Source: Clostridium thermobutyricum DSM 4928 (lineage in GTDB: Bacteria; Bacillota; Clostridia; Clostridiales; Clostridiaceae). From it: DNA of 39,711 nucleotides. Each line of letters begins with the position of its first letter. Within the stretch, counting starts at the first letter, position 1. Made by a program: the position numbers and the translations under genes. Under the pieces are notes generated by a model. That model was not told the DNA's origin. It saw only the letters and a program-made list of their open reading frames with translations, and ran no database searches. Location of the stretch: contig NZ_LTAY01000029.1 in assembly GCF_002050515.1 (NCBI RefSeq), positions 1 to 39,711 of the forward strand, read 5' to 3'. Below, piece by piece: positions 1-7,811 of the stretch.

Positions 1-153
1 ATATTATATTTAATAATATGCTATATAAAATAATTTTTTAACATTGTTATTAATTTATTATGTAATAAATTATATTATCTATCTATCATATAATTATTTC
101 CCGGAAAATTTTTACAAGTTTGAAATTATATTAATCTATAAAATCATATAAAA

Positions 154-190
154 ATAAAAGTGTACCTTAATTTTTAAGGTACACTTTTAT
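154..190 (-). terminator. Rho-independent terminator of gpmI
   Basis: A perfect inverted repeat with 17-nt arms (154-170 and 174-190) and a 3-nt loop starts two bases past the gpmI stop codon. On the minus strand it is followed by a short T-rich stretch. It ends the glycolytic transcription unit. The remaining bases 1-153 are AT-rich spacer in which I see no gene. Confidence 0.85.
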
Positions 191-192
191 AA

Positions 193-1725
193 TTATTTAG
201 TTAAACATTCTCCAGTCATTTCTGCTGGTGCTTCAAGTCCCATTTCATTTAACATAGTTGGAGCTATATCAGCAAGTTTACCATTCTTTAAAGTTTTTCC
301 TTTAGCATCATTTGATACCCATACAAATGGAACTGGATCTGTTGTATGAGCTGTAAATGGTGTTCCAGTTGAGAAATCTATCATAGTTTCTGCATTTCCG
401 TGGTCAGCAGTTATGAATAATGAACCATCTTTTTCTAAGATTTTATCTGCTACTCTTCCAAGACAAGTATCTACAGTTTCAATTGCTTTTATAGCAGCTG
501 GAATTACTCCTGTGTGTCCTACCATATCTGGGTTAGCATAGTTTAATATAACCATATCATATTTATCGCTATCTAATCTCTTAATTAATTCATCTGTAAC
601 TTCAACAGCACTCATTTCTGGTTGTAAATCATAAGTTGCAACCTTTGGTGATGCTATTAATGCTCTATCTTCATTTTCATTAGGTTGTTCTACTCCACCA
701 TTAAAGAAGAATGTAACGTGAGCATATTTTTCAGTTTCTGCAATTCTTAATTGTTTTAATCCTTTATTAGCTACAAATTCACCTAATGTGTTAGTAAGTG
801 TTTGTGGTTTAAATGCAACTTCAACACCTTCTAAAGTTTTGTCATATTGAGTCATTGTTACAAATGTAAGATTTAAAGTTTCTCTCTTGAATCCATCAAA
901 TACTTTATCATTTATAGCTCTAGTTAATTCTCTAGCTCTATCAGGTCTAAAGTTAAAGAATACTACTGAATCTCCACTCTTAACTTTAGCAACTGGTGCT
1001 CCATCTTTTTCAATAACACATGGAACTACAAATTCATCAGTCTTATTATCATGATATGAATTTTCTATAGCTTCTACAGCACTTCCTGCTTTAGCTCCTT
1101 CTCCAAGAACTATTGCATTGTATGCAAGCTCAACTCTTTCCCATCTGTTATCTCTATCCATAGCGTAGTATCTACCACTTATTGTAGCAATTTCACCTAC
1201 TCCTACTTCTTTCATCATAGCTTCAGTTTTTTCTATGAATTCTTTACCTGATGATGGTGCAACGTCTCTTCCATCCATAAATGCATGAACATAAACCTTT
1301 TGAAGTCCTTCTTTTTTAGCAAAAGCTAAAAGTCCTTTTAAGTGATCTATGTGTGAGTGAACCCCACCATCTGATAATAGTCCCATTAAGTGTAATGCAG
1401 TGTTGTTTTCTTTAGCATTTTTCATTGCTTTTAAAAGTGCTTCATTTTCGAAAACTTCTCCATCTTCCATAGCTTTTGTTATTCTTGTAAGCTCTTGGTA
1501 TACTATTCTTCCTGCACCTATATTTAAGTGTCCAACTTCTGAGTTACCCATTTGTCCATCTGGTAATCCAACAGCCATTCCTGAAGCTTGAAGTTCACTT
1601 GTTGGGAATTCCTTAACTAATCTATCGAAATTTGGTTTTTTAGCTAATGAAACTGCATTTCCTTCAGATGCTTCTGCAATTCCAAAACCGTCTAATATCA
1701 TTAACATTACTGGTCTTTTTGCCAT
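193..1725 (-). CDS. gpmI: 2,3-bisphosphoglycerate-independent phosphoglycerate mutase
   Basis: This cytosolic glycolytic enzyme interconverts 3- and 2-phosphoglycerate without the 2,3-BPG cofactor, using two Mn2+ ions. It belongs to the alkaline phosphatase superfamily. The 510 aa are the usual family length. Visible residues are the metal-binding Asp12 in LDGFG, the catalytic Ser62 in NSEVGHLNIGAGR, the later metal motifs NPDMVGHTG and TADHGNAE, and a C-terminal His in FTAHTTDP. A GGAGG site lies about 10 nt before the ATG. The gene is last in the gap-pgk-tpiA-gpmI string but is separated from tpiA by a terminator and has its own promoter, so it can be expressed apart from the operon. Codon use is like that of the highly expressed genes beside it. 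Confidence 0.97.
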   Translation of the reverse strand: MAKRPVMLMILDGFGIAEASEGNAVSLAKKPNFDRLVKEFPTSELQASGMAVGLPDGQMGNSEVGHLNIGAGRIVYQELTRITKAMEDGEVFENEALLKAMKNAKENNTALHLMGLLSDGGVHSHIDHLKGLLAFAKKEGLQKVYVHAFMDGRDVAPSSGKEFIEKTEAMMKEVGVGEIATISGRYYAMDRDNRWERVELAYNAIVLGEGAKAGSAVEAIENSYHDNKTDEFVVPCVIEKDGAPVAKVKSGDSVVFFNFRPDRARELTRAINDKVFDGFKRETLNLTFVTMTQYDKTLEGVEVAFKPQTLTNTLGEFVANKGLKQLRIAETEKYAHVTFFFNGGVEQPNENEDRALIASPKVATYDLQPEMSAVEVTDELIKRLDSDKYDMVILNYANPDMVGHTGVIPAAIKAIETVDTCLGRVADKILEKDGSLFITADHGNAETMIDFSTGTPFTAHTTDPVPFVWVSNDAKGKTLKNGKLADIAPTMLNEMGLEAPAEMTGECLTK

Positions 1726-1807
1726 AATTCTCTGCCTCCATTTATCTATAAATATGTGTTCTTATATACAGTTTTAAAGAAATCATTTATATTAATTTCT
1801 TTATATA

Positions 1808-1836
1808 ATTATACTATAATTAATCTCTTATAACAA
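1808..1836 (-). promoter_or_regulatory. Sigma-A promoter of gpmI
   Basis: On the minus strand a TTGTTA -35 (1831-1836) and a perfect TATAAT -10 (1808-1813) are separated by exactly 17 nt. It starts about 80 nt before the gpmI start codon and only 2 bp beyond the tpiA terminator hairpin. Confidence 0.65.
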
Positions 1837-1837
1837 T

Positions 1838-1887
1838 AAAAGCAATAAGTATGAAAGAAGTTAAATTCAGTCATTCCTATTGCTTTT
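1838..1887 (-). terminator. Terminator downstream of tpiA
   Basis: Inverted repeat 1838-1854 / 1871-1887 (AAAAGCAATA against TATTGCTTTT, then a partly paired inner section) lies 19 nt after the tpiA stop. It ends in a TTTT tract on the minus strand. It probably stops only part of the operon transcript, since gpmI follows. Confidence 0.6.
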
Positions 1888-1905
1888 TGGTAATTTCTTA
1901 AAATA

Positions 1906-2652
1906 TTAGTACATTACTATTTTAGAGAAATCTTCAGCTACTAAGCTAGCTCCTCCAACTAATGCTCCATCAATGTCTGATTTAGCCATTTGATCTTTTA
2001 TAGTTCCTGGTTTAACTGATCCACCGTATTGGATTCTTACTTTATCAGCAACTTCTTTTCCAAACATTTCAGCTACAACATTTCTTATAGCAGCTATAGT
2101 TTCATTAGCTTGGTCTGAAGTAGCAGTTTTTCCTGTTCCAATAGCCCAGATTGGTTCATAAGCTATAACAACTTTTTCAGCTTGTTCATTAGTTAATCCA
2201 GCCATATCAGCTTTAATTTGCCCAGCTAAAACTTCAACATATTTTCCTGATTCTCTTTGCTCTAAAGTTTCTCCACAGCAAAGCATTGGAATTAAGTTAT
2301 GTTCGAAAGCTTTTTTAACTTTTTTATTACAAGTTTCATCAGTTTCATTGAAGTATTCTCTTCTTTCACTATGTCCAATTACTACGTATTCAACTCCCAT
2401 AGCTTCTAACATTCCTGGAGCAACTTCTCCTGTAAATGCTCCACTTTCTTCAAAGTGCATATTTTGAGCACCTATTTTAATGTTTGAACCTTTAGCAGCT
2501 TTAACAGCAGCATCTAAACATACAAAAGTTGGGCAGATAACTACATCACAAGTAGCATCTTTAACTAATGGTTTTAATTCATTTATCATTTCAACAGCTT
2601 CAGCTGGTGTTTTGTGCATTTTCCAGTTTCCTGCAATTATTGCTTTTCTCAT
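1906..2652 (-). CDS. tpiA: Triosephosphate isomerase
   Basis: It interconverts dihydroxyacetone phosphate and glyceraldehyde 3-phosphate in glycolysis and is a cytosolic TIM-barrel dimer. The 248 aa match the family. The active-site residues are all present: Asn9 and Lys11 in GNWKMHK, electrophile His94 in [12 protein letters not shown], and the catalytic base Glu166 in [15 protein letters not shown]. The phosphate-binding YGGSVKP and GALVGGASL segments follow. The ATG has a GAGGTGAT ribosome site. It lies 100 nt downstream of pgk, with an 11-bp hairpin in the gap, and is followed by its own terminator. Confidence 0.97.
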   Translation of the reverse strand: MRKAIIAGNWKMHKTPAEAVEMINELKPLVKDATCDVVICPTFVCLDAAVKAAKGSNIKIGAQNMHFEESGAFTGEVAPGMLEAMGVEYVVIGHSERREYFNETDETCNKKVKKAFEHNLIPMLCCGETLEQRESGKYVEVLAGQIKADMAGLTNEQAEKVVIAYEPIWAIGTGKTATSDQANETIAAIRNVVAEMFGKEVADKVRIQYGGSVKPGTIKDQMAKSDIDGALVGGASLVAEDFSKIVMY

Positions 2653-2691
2653 TTAGAATCACCTCATAATATTTTTACAAATTAAATTGTA

Positions 2692-2728
2692 TTAGCCACT
2701 CTAAATTTTCCGCTTACAGAGTGGCTAA
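2692..2728 (-). other. Hairpin between pgk and tpiA
   Basis: Perfect 11-bp arms (TTAGCCACTCT, 2692-2702, and its complement at 2718-2728) enclose a 15-nt loop in the pgk-tpiA spacer. No T-run follows on the minus strand, so an RNA-processing or stabilising element is more likely than a strong terminator. Confidence 0.6.
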
Positions 2729-2752
2729 ATTTATATTTTAAAACTTTTTAAA

Positions 2753-3943
2753 TTAGCTATTTAAAGCATCTATTCCTGGTAATACTTTACCTTCTAAGAA
2801 TTCTAGTGAAGCTCCTCCACCTGTTGAGATGTGAGTCATTTTATCACCAAATCCTAAAATATTTACAGCTGCAGCTGAATCTCCACCACCAATTATAGTA
2901 GTAGCATCTGAATCTGCCATAGCTTTAGCTACTGCAATAGTACCTTTGTTGAAGTTTTCGAATTCGAATACTCCCATAGGTCCATTCCAGATAACTGTTT
3001 TAGCTTCTTTAACTGCTTCAGCATATATAGCTTCTGTTTTTGGTCCAATATCTAATCCCATATTTCCTGCTGGAATATTTTGATCTTCAGTTATTGTAGC
3101 TTCAACATCTTTAAATTCTGTAGCAACTCTGTGGTCAACTGGTAATAAGAATTTAACTCCTTTTGCAGCTGCTTTTTCGATCATTTCTTTAGCATACTCA
3201 ATTCTGTCTTCTTCAACTAATGAAGTTCCGATTTCATATCCTTGAGCTTTTAAGAATGTATAAGCCATTCCTCCACCAATTATTAGAGTATCAACTTTTT
3301 CTAAAAGATTGTTTATAACAGCAATCTTATCTGAAACTTTAGCTCCTCCTAAGATAGCAACAAATGGTCTAACTGGAGTTTCAACAGCTTCTCCTAAGAA
3401 TTTTAATTCTTTTTGGATTAAGTATCCACATACAGCTGTGTCTATGAATTCAGTTACTCCAACTGTTGAACAGTGAGCTCTGTGAGCAGTTCCGAATGCA
3501 TCATTAACGAATACTTCTGCAAGTGAAGCTAATTCTTTTGAGAATTCTTCTCCATTTTTAGTTTCTTCTTTTCTGTATCTTGTGTTTTCTAATAAAACAA
3601 CATCTCCGTCTTTCATGTTAGCAACAGCAGCTTTAGCATTTTCTCCAACAACATTGTTGTCAGCAGCAAATACTACTTCTTTTCCTAACATTTCGCTTAA
3701 TCTTTTAGCAACTGGAGCTAATGATAATTCTGGCTTTGGTTCTCCCTTTGGTTTACCCATGTGTGAGCAAAGGATAACTTTCGCCCCATTATCTACTAAA
3801 TATTTTATAGTTGGCATAGCACCTACTAATCTATTTTCATCAGTTATAACTCCATCTTTTAATGGTACGTTAAAGTCACATCTTACTAAAACTTTTTTAC
3901 CTTTTACTTGGATGTCTTCTACAGTTTTTTTGTTGAAGTTCAT
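2753..3943 (-). CDS. pgk: Phosphoglycerate kinase
   Basis: It transfers the phosphate of 1,3-bisphosphoglycerate to ADP, the first ATP-yielding step of glycolysis. The 396 aa are the family length. Visible motifs are the substrate-binding VRCDFNVPL near residue 20, the GGAKVSDKI segment of the nucleotide-binding half near 200, WNGPMGVFE near 320 and the glycine-rich GGGDSAA near 350. The start has an AGAGGTGA site. It is the second structural gene after gap, about 110 nt away, and the hairpins on both sides suggest the polycistronic message is cut or stabilised around it. Confidence 0.97.
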   Translation of the reverse strand: MNFNKKTVEDIQVKGKKVLVRCDFNVPLKDGVITDENRLVGAMPTIKYLVDNGAKVILCSHMGKPKGEPKPELSLAPVAKRLSEMLGKEVVFAADNNVVGENAKAAVANMKDGDVVLLENTRYRKEETKNGEEFSKELASLAEVFVNDAFGTAHRAHCSTVGVTEFIDTAVCGYLIQKELKFLGEAVETPVRPFVAILGGAKVSDKIAVINNLLEKVDTLIIGGGMAYTFLKAQGYEIGTSLVEEDRIEYAKEMIEKAAAKGVKFLLPVDHRVATEFKDVEATITEDQNIPAGNMGLDIGPKTEAIYAEAVKEAKTVIWNGPMGVFEFENFNKGTIAVAKAMADSDATTIIGGGDSAAAVNILGFGDKMTHISTGGGASLEFLEGKVLPGIDALNS

Positions 3944-3980
3944 TCTCTTTCACCTCTTAAATATTTCAATATTTTAAAAT

Positions 3981-4017
3981 AGTCTGGCCTTATAGCCTTA
4001 TACTACAAAACCAGACT
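3981..4017 (-). other. Hairpin between gap and pgk
   Basis: Arms AGTCTGG (3981-3987) and CCAGACT (4011-4017) flank a 23-nt loop in the gap-pgk spacer. No clean T-run follows on the minus strand. As with the pgk-tpiA hairpin, a processing or stability role is inferred rather than termination. Confidence 0.5.
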
Positions 4018-4052
4018 TATAATACTTTTTTATACTATCTAATTAATTTAGA

Positions 4053-5054
4053 TTACTTTAAGTTAGCGAAGTATCCTAAAGTTCTGATTAATTGGTTAGT
4101 GTATGACATTTCGTTGTCGTACCATGAAGCAACTTTAACTAATTGTTGTCCGTCAACTTCCATGATTTTAGTTTGAGTTGCATCGAATAATGATCCGAAG
4201 CTGATTCCGATTACGTCTGATGATACTATTGGATCTTCAGTGTATCCGAATGAATCGTTAGCAGCAGCTTTCATAGCAGCGTTAACTTCTTCTACAGTTA
4301 CTTTTTTGTCTAAAGTACAAACTAATTCAGTTAATGAACCAGTGATTGTTGGAACTCTTTGAGCGTTTCCATCTAATTTACCAGCTAATTCTGGAATAAC
4401 TAATCCGATAGCTTTAGCAGCACCAGTTGAGTTAGGGATTATTGAAGCAGCAGCAGCTCTAGCTCTTCTGAAATCACCTTTTCTGTGTGGAGCATCTAAT
4501 GTATTTTGGTCATTAGTGTAAGCGTGGATTGTAGTCATGAATCCTTTTTGTAATCCAAATGAATCATTTAATACTTTAGCCATTGGAGCTAAACAGTTAG
4601 TAGTACATGAAGCACCTGAAATAACTGTATCTTCTGCTTTTAATATTTCATTGTTTGTATTGAATACAACTGTTGGAAGGTCGTTTCCAGCTGGAGCTGA
4701 AATAACAACTTTCTTAGCACCAGCAGCTATGTGAGCTGAAGCTTTTTCTTTTGAAGCGAAGAATCCAGTACATTCTAAAACGATGTCTACGTTTAATTCT
4801 CCCCATGGTAATTCAGCTGGGTTAGCATTTGCAGTTACTTTAATTTCTTTTCCATTAACTACGAAAGCATCTTCTTTAACTTCGATTTCTCCATCGAATC
4901 TTCCTTGTGCTGAATCATATTTGAATAAGTGTGCTAACATTTTAGCATCTGTTAAGTCGTTGATTGCAACCACGTTGAATTCTGGGTTGTTGATCATTAA
5001 TCTTAACGCTAATCTTCCTATTCTTCCGAAACCATTAATTGCTACATTTACCAT
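4053..5054 (-). CDS. gap: Glyceraldehyde-3-phosphate dehydrogenase, NAD type
   Basis: It oxidises glyceraldehyde 3-phosphate to 1,3-bisphosphoglycerate with NAD+ in the cytosol. The 333 aa carry the N-terminal Rossmann motif [10 protein letters not shown], Asp33 in AINDL (which favours NAD over NADP), the catalytic Cys150 in SGASCTTNC and its partner His177 in [20 protein letters not shown] and the C-terminal [12 protein letters not shown] complete the family signature. A strong AGGAGG site precedes the ATG. It follows cggR by 49 nt; a palindrome over the cggR stop and a tandem 11-bp repeat lie in that gap. The gene probably shares the CggR-controlled promoter and is expressed far above cggR through mRNA processing (inferred). 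Confidence 0.97.
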   Translation of the reverse strand: MVNVAINGFGRIGRLALRLMINNPEFNVVAINDLTDAKMLAHLFKYDSAQGRFDGEIEVKEDAFVVNGKEIKVTANANPAELPWGELNVDIVLECTGFFASKEKASAHIAAGAKKVVISAPAGNDLPTVVFNTNNEILKAEDTVISGASCTTNCLAPMAKVLNDSFGLQKGFMTTIHAYTNDQNTLDAPHRKGDFRRARAAAASIIPNSTGAAKAIGLVIPELAGKLDGNAQRVPTITGSLTELVCTLDKKVTVEEVNAAMKAAANDSFGYTEDPIVSSDVIGISFGSLFDATQTKIMEVDGQQLVKVASWYDNEMSYTNQLIRTLGYFANLK

Positions 5055-5068
5055 TGTAAATACCTCCT

Positions 5069-5090
5069 AAAATAGCTTTAAAATAGCTTT
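5069..5090 (-). repeat. Tandem 11-bp repeat before the gap ribosome site
   Basis: The 11-mer AAAATAGCTTT (plus strand) occurs twice head to tail at 5069-5079 and 5080-5090, directly upstream of the gap Shine-Dalgarno sequence. No function can be assigned from sequence. Confidence 0.75.
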
Positions 5091-5110
5091 TATAAAAAAT
5101 TTTTTATAAA
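5089..5110 (-). other. 22-nt palindrome over the cggR stop codon
   Basis: The perfect palindrome has 11-nt arms, TTTATAAAAAA and its complement, and includes the cggR stop codon (5104-5106). In Bacillus subtilis the cggR-gapA message is cut near the end of cggR and a stem protects the gapA part. This element is at the matching place; the same role here is inference. Confidence 0.5.
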
Positions 5111-6147
5111 CTTTTTTGCCGAGACATTAGAATTTTTAAAATTTTTCTTCCTGCTGCCTCATCAGTTACTAACACAGCATGTGTGTTATTTAGTTGAGTG
5201 GCTATAATAGACTCAACTTTATTTGCACCACCAGCCACCGCAATATGTGTATTGATTTGGCTCGCGTTGCTTATATTTATTCCAATAGCAGTCGTTTCTG
5301 AAACTACTTTAGAATCTTTATTGAAGTAACACCCAAATGCTTCTCCTACGGCCTCTAGTTCATTTAATCTAGAGATTTTGTCTTCAGAGATTCCACGCTT
5401 TTGTGCCATTTCCATAGCATTCCCAATACCATATATAAGTATATCTGCATTGTGTATACTTTGGACTATATCTTTGATTTCTTTTTCTTCTTTTAAAGAA
5501 TTAATAATCTCTGGGCTAACGTTCTCTGGAATGTGTAACAGCTTGTAATTTCCATTTAGCTTTTTAGCTAAAGAGCCGGCTAAAGTATTAGCTTGAGTTT
5601 CAACATTTCTACCCATCCCGCCTCTTGCAGGAACTACAAGAACATTTGAATATTTATTTATTTTAGGGAATGCTTCTATAACTTCTTTAACAGAACTTCC
5701 TCCTGTTAAAGCAATTATTGAATTATCCTTAATAACTGTTTTTAAATATTTTGATGCAGCTTTACCAATATCTTTTAATATACCTTGGTTATTTTCTACA
5801 TCACCTGGAACTATTATAACTTTTTTTATTGAAAGAGCTTCTTTAATCTTATCTTCTAAGTCATTTAATCCTTTAAGTTCATGGATAAATCCATTTAACT
5901 TATCAACTATTTCTTCTCCACTTTCAGTTACTGTCATACCAGGAGTATTAATTTCTATAAGACCTTGCCCCTTAAGAAAACTTATTTCTGTTCTAACTAT
6001 TCTTTCACTTAAATTAAGTTCATTAGATAAAACACGTCTTCCTACTGGTTGATTAAAAAATATAGTTCTAAGAATATTGTACCTTTTTTCTAATACTTCC
6101 ACTAATTCTGGAACTATTTTGTTTTGTAATTCTATTAATTCTTGCAA
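5104..6147 (-). CDS. cggR: Central glycolytic genes regulator CggR
   Basis: A SorC/DeoR-family repressor that in B. subtilis is released by fructose-1,6-bisphosphate and controls the lower-glycolysis operon. The N-terminus carries a winged-helix DNA-binding segment (EKRYNILRTIF through VGRRVLSNELNLSERIVRTE). The rest is the sugar-phosphate-binding domain, with ALTGGSSVKEV and VPARGGMGRN. I place the start at the TTG at 6147 (347 aa): an AAAGGAG site sits 8 nt upstream, and the resulting N-terminus lines up with the start I recall for B. subtilis CggR. An in-frame GTG at 6168 would add seven residues but falls inside the operator and has no ribosome site. It is the first gene of the cggR-gap-pgk-tpiA unit, as in Bacillus. 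Confidence 0.9.
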   Translation of the reverse strand: MQELIELQNKIVPELVEVLEKRYNILRTIFFNQPVGRRVLSNELNLSERIVRTEISFLKGQGLIEINTPGMTVTESGEEIVDKLNGFIHELKGLNDLEDKIKEALSIKKVIIVPGDVENNQGILKDIGKAASKYLKTVIKDNSIIALTGGSSVKEVIEAFPKINKYSNVLVVPARGGMGRNVETQANTLAGSLAKKLNGNYKLLHIPENVSPEIINSLKEEKEIKDIVQSIHNADILIYGIGNAMEMAQKRGISEDKISRLNELEAVGEAFGCYFNKDSKVVSETTAIGINISNASQINTHIAVAGGANKVESIIATQLNNTHAVLVTDEAAGRKILKILMSRQKSL

Positions 6148-6155
6148 CCTAAACA

Positions 6156-6162
6156 CTCCTTT
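6156..6162 (-). promoter_or_regulatory. Ribosome site that fixes the cggR TTG start
   Basis: AAAGGAG on the minus strand, 8 nt before the TTG at 6147. It lies downstream of the GTG at 6168, so that GTG cannot use it. Confidence 0.7.
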
Positions 6163-6163
6163 G

Positions 6164-6199
6164 GTCACATAGTGTCCCGCTCTTACTTTTTACGTCCCA
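6164..6199 (-). promoter_or_regulatory. CggR operator, two direct repeats
   Basis: On the minus strand TGGGAC (6194-6199) and CGGGAC (6174-6179) start exactly 20 nt apart. The second is followed after 6 nt by TGAC. This matches the known B. subtilis CggR operator layout CGGGAC-N6-TGTC-N4 repeated twice. It lies just downstream of the -10 box, where a bound repressor would block elongation. Confidence 0.8.
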
Positions 6200-6206
6200 C
6201 AAGACT

Positions 6207-6235
6207 ATTATAGAATAAATTGTACAAATTTTAAA
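6207..6235 (-). promoter_or_regulatory. Promoter of the cggR-gap operon
   Basis: A perfect TATAAT -10 (6207-6212) lies 17 nt from a weak TTTAAA -35 (6230-6235) on the minus strand. The expected start point, near 6200, is immediately upstream of the CggR operator. Confidence 0.6.
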
Positions 6236-6328
6236 GAGTAATTTTAAATTTTTTTATTTTATTTATTTTACTTCTTTCTTTTTAGTATATATTTTTTTAT
6301 ATAAAGATCTTTTTAGTATAGTTTAAGT

Positions 6329-7696
6329 TTAAAGTCTTTTTCTCTTACTTGAAGATTTTATTCCTAACTCTTCTCTATATTTTGCAACTGTTCTTCTCTT
6401 TATTTCCATATTTTCTTCTGTAAGCTTATCTGAAATATATTGATCTGAAAAAGGCTTCTTCTTATTTTCACCTTCTATTATTTCTTTTATTCTATTTTTT
6501 ATTTTTACCACTCCTAAATCTTCACTATTTTTTATAGCAGTAGTAAAAAGATCTTTTATTTTTACAGTTCCTCTATCTGTTAATATATATTTATCTTTTA
6601 TTGCTCTACTAACAGTAGATTCATGAATATTTAAAACCTCAGATATTTCTTTTAAAGTCATTGGCTTTAGATAGTTATATCCCTTTTTAAAATATTCTTC
6701 CTGTCTTTTAATTATCTCTTCTAGTACATTATATAACGTACTTCTTCTTTGCTCTATACTTTTTATTAAAAACATAGCTTTATTAAGCTTGTCTTTTACA
6801 TATTCAGTAGCATTCTTATCCCCTTCTTCATTAATTACTTTTTTATATCCACTATTTATAGATAATCTTGGGAGAATGCTGTCATTCATTATTATTATTA
6901 ATTGGTCATCTATTTCTCTTACAGCCGCATCTGGTATTATAAATTTAACTTCTTCTCCAGTATAGAAGCCACTAGAAGGCTTAGGTTCTAATTTTTTTAT
7001 AACATCACCATACCTTTGGGCTTCTCTTGGAGAAATATTTAAGCTTTTTCCGATTAAAGCATATTTATTATTTGCTATATCTTCTAAGTGATTGTTAACG
7101 ATTGTAATCATTTTTTCATCATCTAATGCTAGCTTATCAAGCTGAATAAGAAGGCATTCTTTAATATCTCTTGCTCCTATTCCATATGGTTCTAAATCCT
7201 GAACTATAAGTAGAGCTTTTTCCCCTAGCTCTTTTGATATTTTTAATTCTTTACATATTATTTCTAAATCACATTCCAAATATCCTCTATGATCTAAATT
7301 ATCAATTATATAATTGCAAATAACTCTTGTATATTTATCTATGTTAAGTTCTATTAACTGCTCATAAAGATATTCTTTAAGTGATTTTTTTTCTGATATA
7401 AAATTAAAAGGTGAAACCTCATCTTCATATATCCCTTTGCTTTGTGCGCCATAATTATCAAATTCAAAATACTTTATCATTTCTTTATAATTATATTTAT
7501 CCATGAATTTATCTTCAGATATTGAAGATTTTTCTTGGTTATTATCACTCATATCTAATATTGGATTTTCAGCAAATTCCTTATCAATATATTCTCTTAA
7601 ATCTGTTACCGACATCTGTAACATTTTTATAGATAATTGCATCTCTTGAGTCATATGTAATTTTTGTTCTTGAGTCAATTTCATAGAATATTCCAT
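6329..7696 (-). CDS. rpoN: RNA polymerase sigma-54 factor
   Basis: Sigma-54 directs RNA polymerase to -24/-12 promoters and needs an AAA+ activator. Region I is the Gln-rich N-terminus (KLTQEQKLHMTQEMQLSIKM). The middle holds the core-binding domain. A helix-turn-helix segment (MTLKEISEVLNIHESTVSRA) is near residue 350, and the C-terminus has the RpoN box (KRRTVAKYRE) about 20 residues from the end. I favour the ATG at 7696 (455 aa), 10 nt after an AGGTGAT site; an in-frame GTG at 7711 overlaps that site, and the TTG at 7702 is only 4 nt from it. No sigma-54 activator is in the window. The gene is immediately upstream of cggR but probably a separate unit, since cggR has its own promoter. Confidence 0.95.
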   Translation of the reverse strand: MEYSMKLTQEQKLHMTQEMQLSIKMLQMSVTDLREYIDKEFAENPILDMSDNNQEKSSISEDKFMDKYNYKEMIKYFEFDNYGAQSKGIYEDEVSPFNFISEKKSLKEYLYEQLIELNIDKYTRVICNYIIDNLDHRGYLECDLEIICKELKISKELGEKALLIVQDLEPYGIGARDIKECLLIQLDKLALDDEKMITIVNNHLEDIANNKYALIGKSLNISPREAQRYGDVIKKLEPKPSSGFYTGEEVKFIIPDAAVREIDDQLIIIMNDSILPRLSINSGYKKVINEEGDKNATEYVKDKLNKAMFLIKSIEQRRSTLYNVLEEIIKRQEEYFKKGYNYLKPMTLKEISEVLNIHESTVSRAIKDKYILTDRGTVKIKDLFTTAIKNSEDLGVVKIKNRIKEIIEGENKKKPFSDQYISDKLTEENMEIKRRTVAKYREELGIKSSSKRKRL

Positions 7697-7752
7697 CTTC
7701 AATGTAATCACCTACTCTCTTAACTATTACTTTATATTCCTATAATGTAATA

Positions 7753-7782
7753 ATTATAGCATAAATACTATTATGTAAACAA
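7753..7782 (-). promoter_or_regulatory. Likely rpoN promoter (extended -10)
   Basis: TGC-TATAAT (TATAAT at 7753-7758) is a good extended -10 on the minus strand. Candidate -35 boxes are TTTACA (15-nt spacer) or TTGTTT (18-nt spacer). It lies about 55 nt before the rpoN start. Confidence 0.5.
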
Positions 7783-7811
7783 TTATATTGAGACTATCAT
7801 TATATTCCCTT

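Noticed and set aside
6148..6168. Longer cggR starting at the GTG at 6168
   Set aside because: The GTG is inside the operator, has no ribosome site, and the added residues do not fit the family N-terminus.
6241..6328. Terminator after rpoN
   Set aside because: Only weak A/T pairing and a repeated TTTTTAGTATA were seen; no convincing stem.
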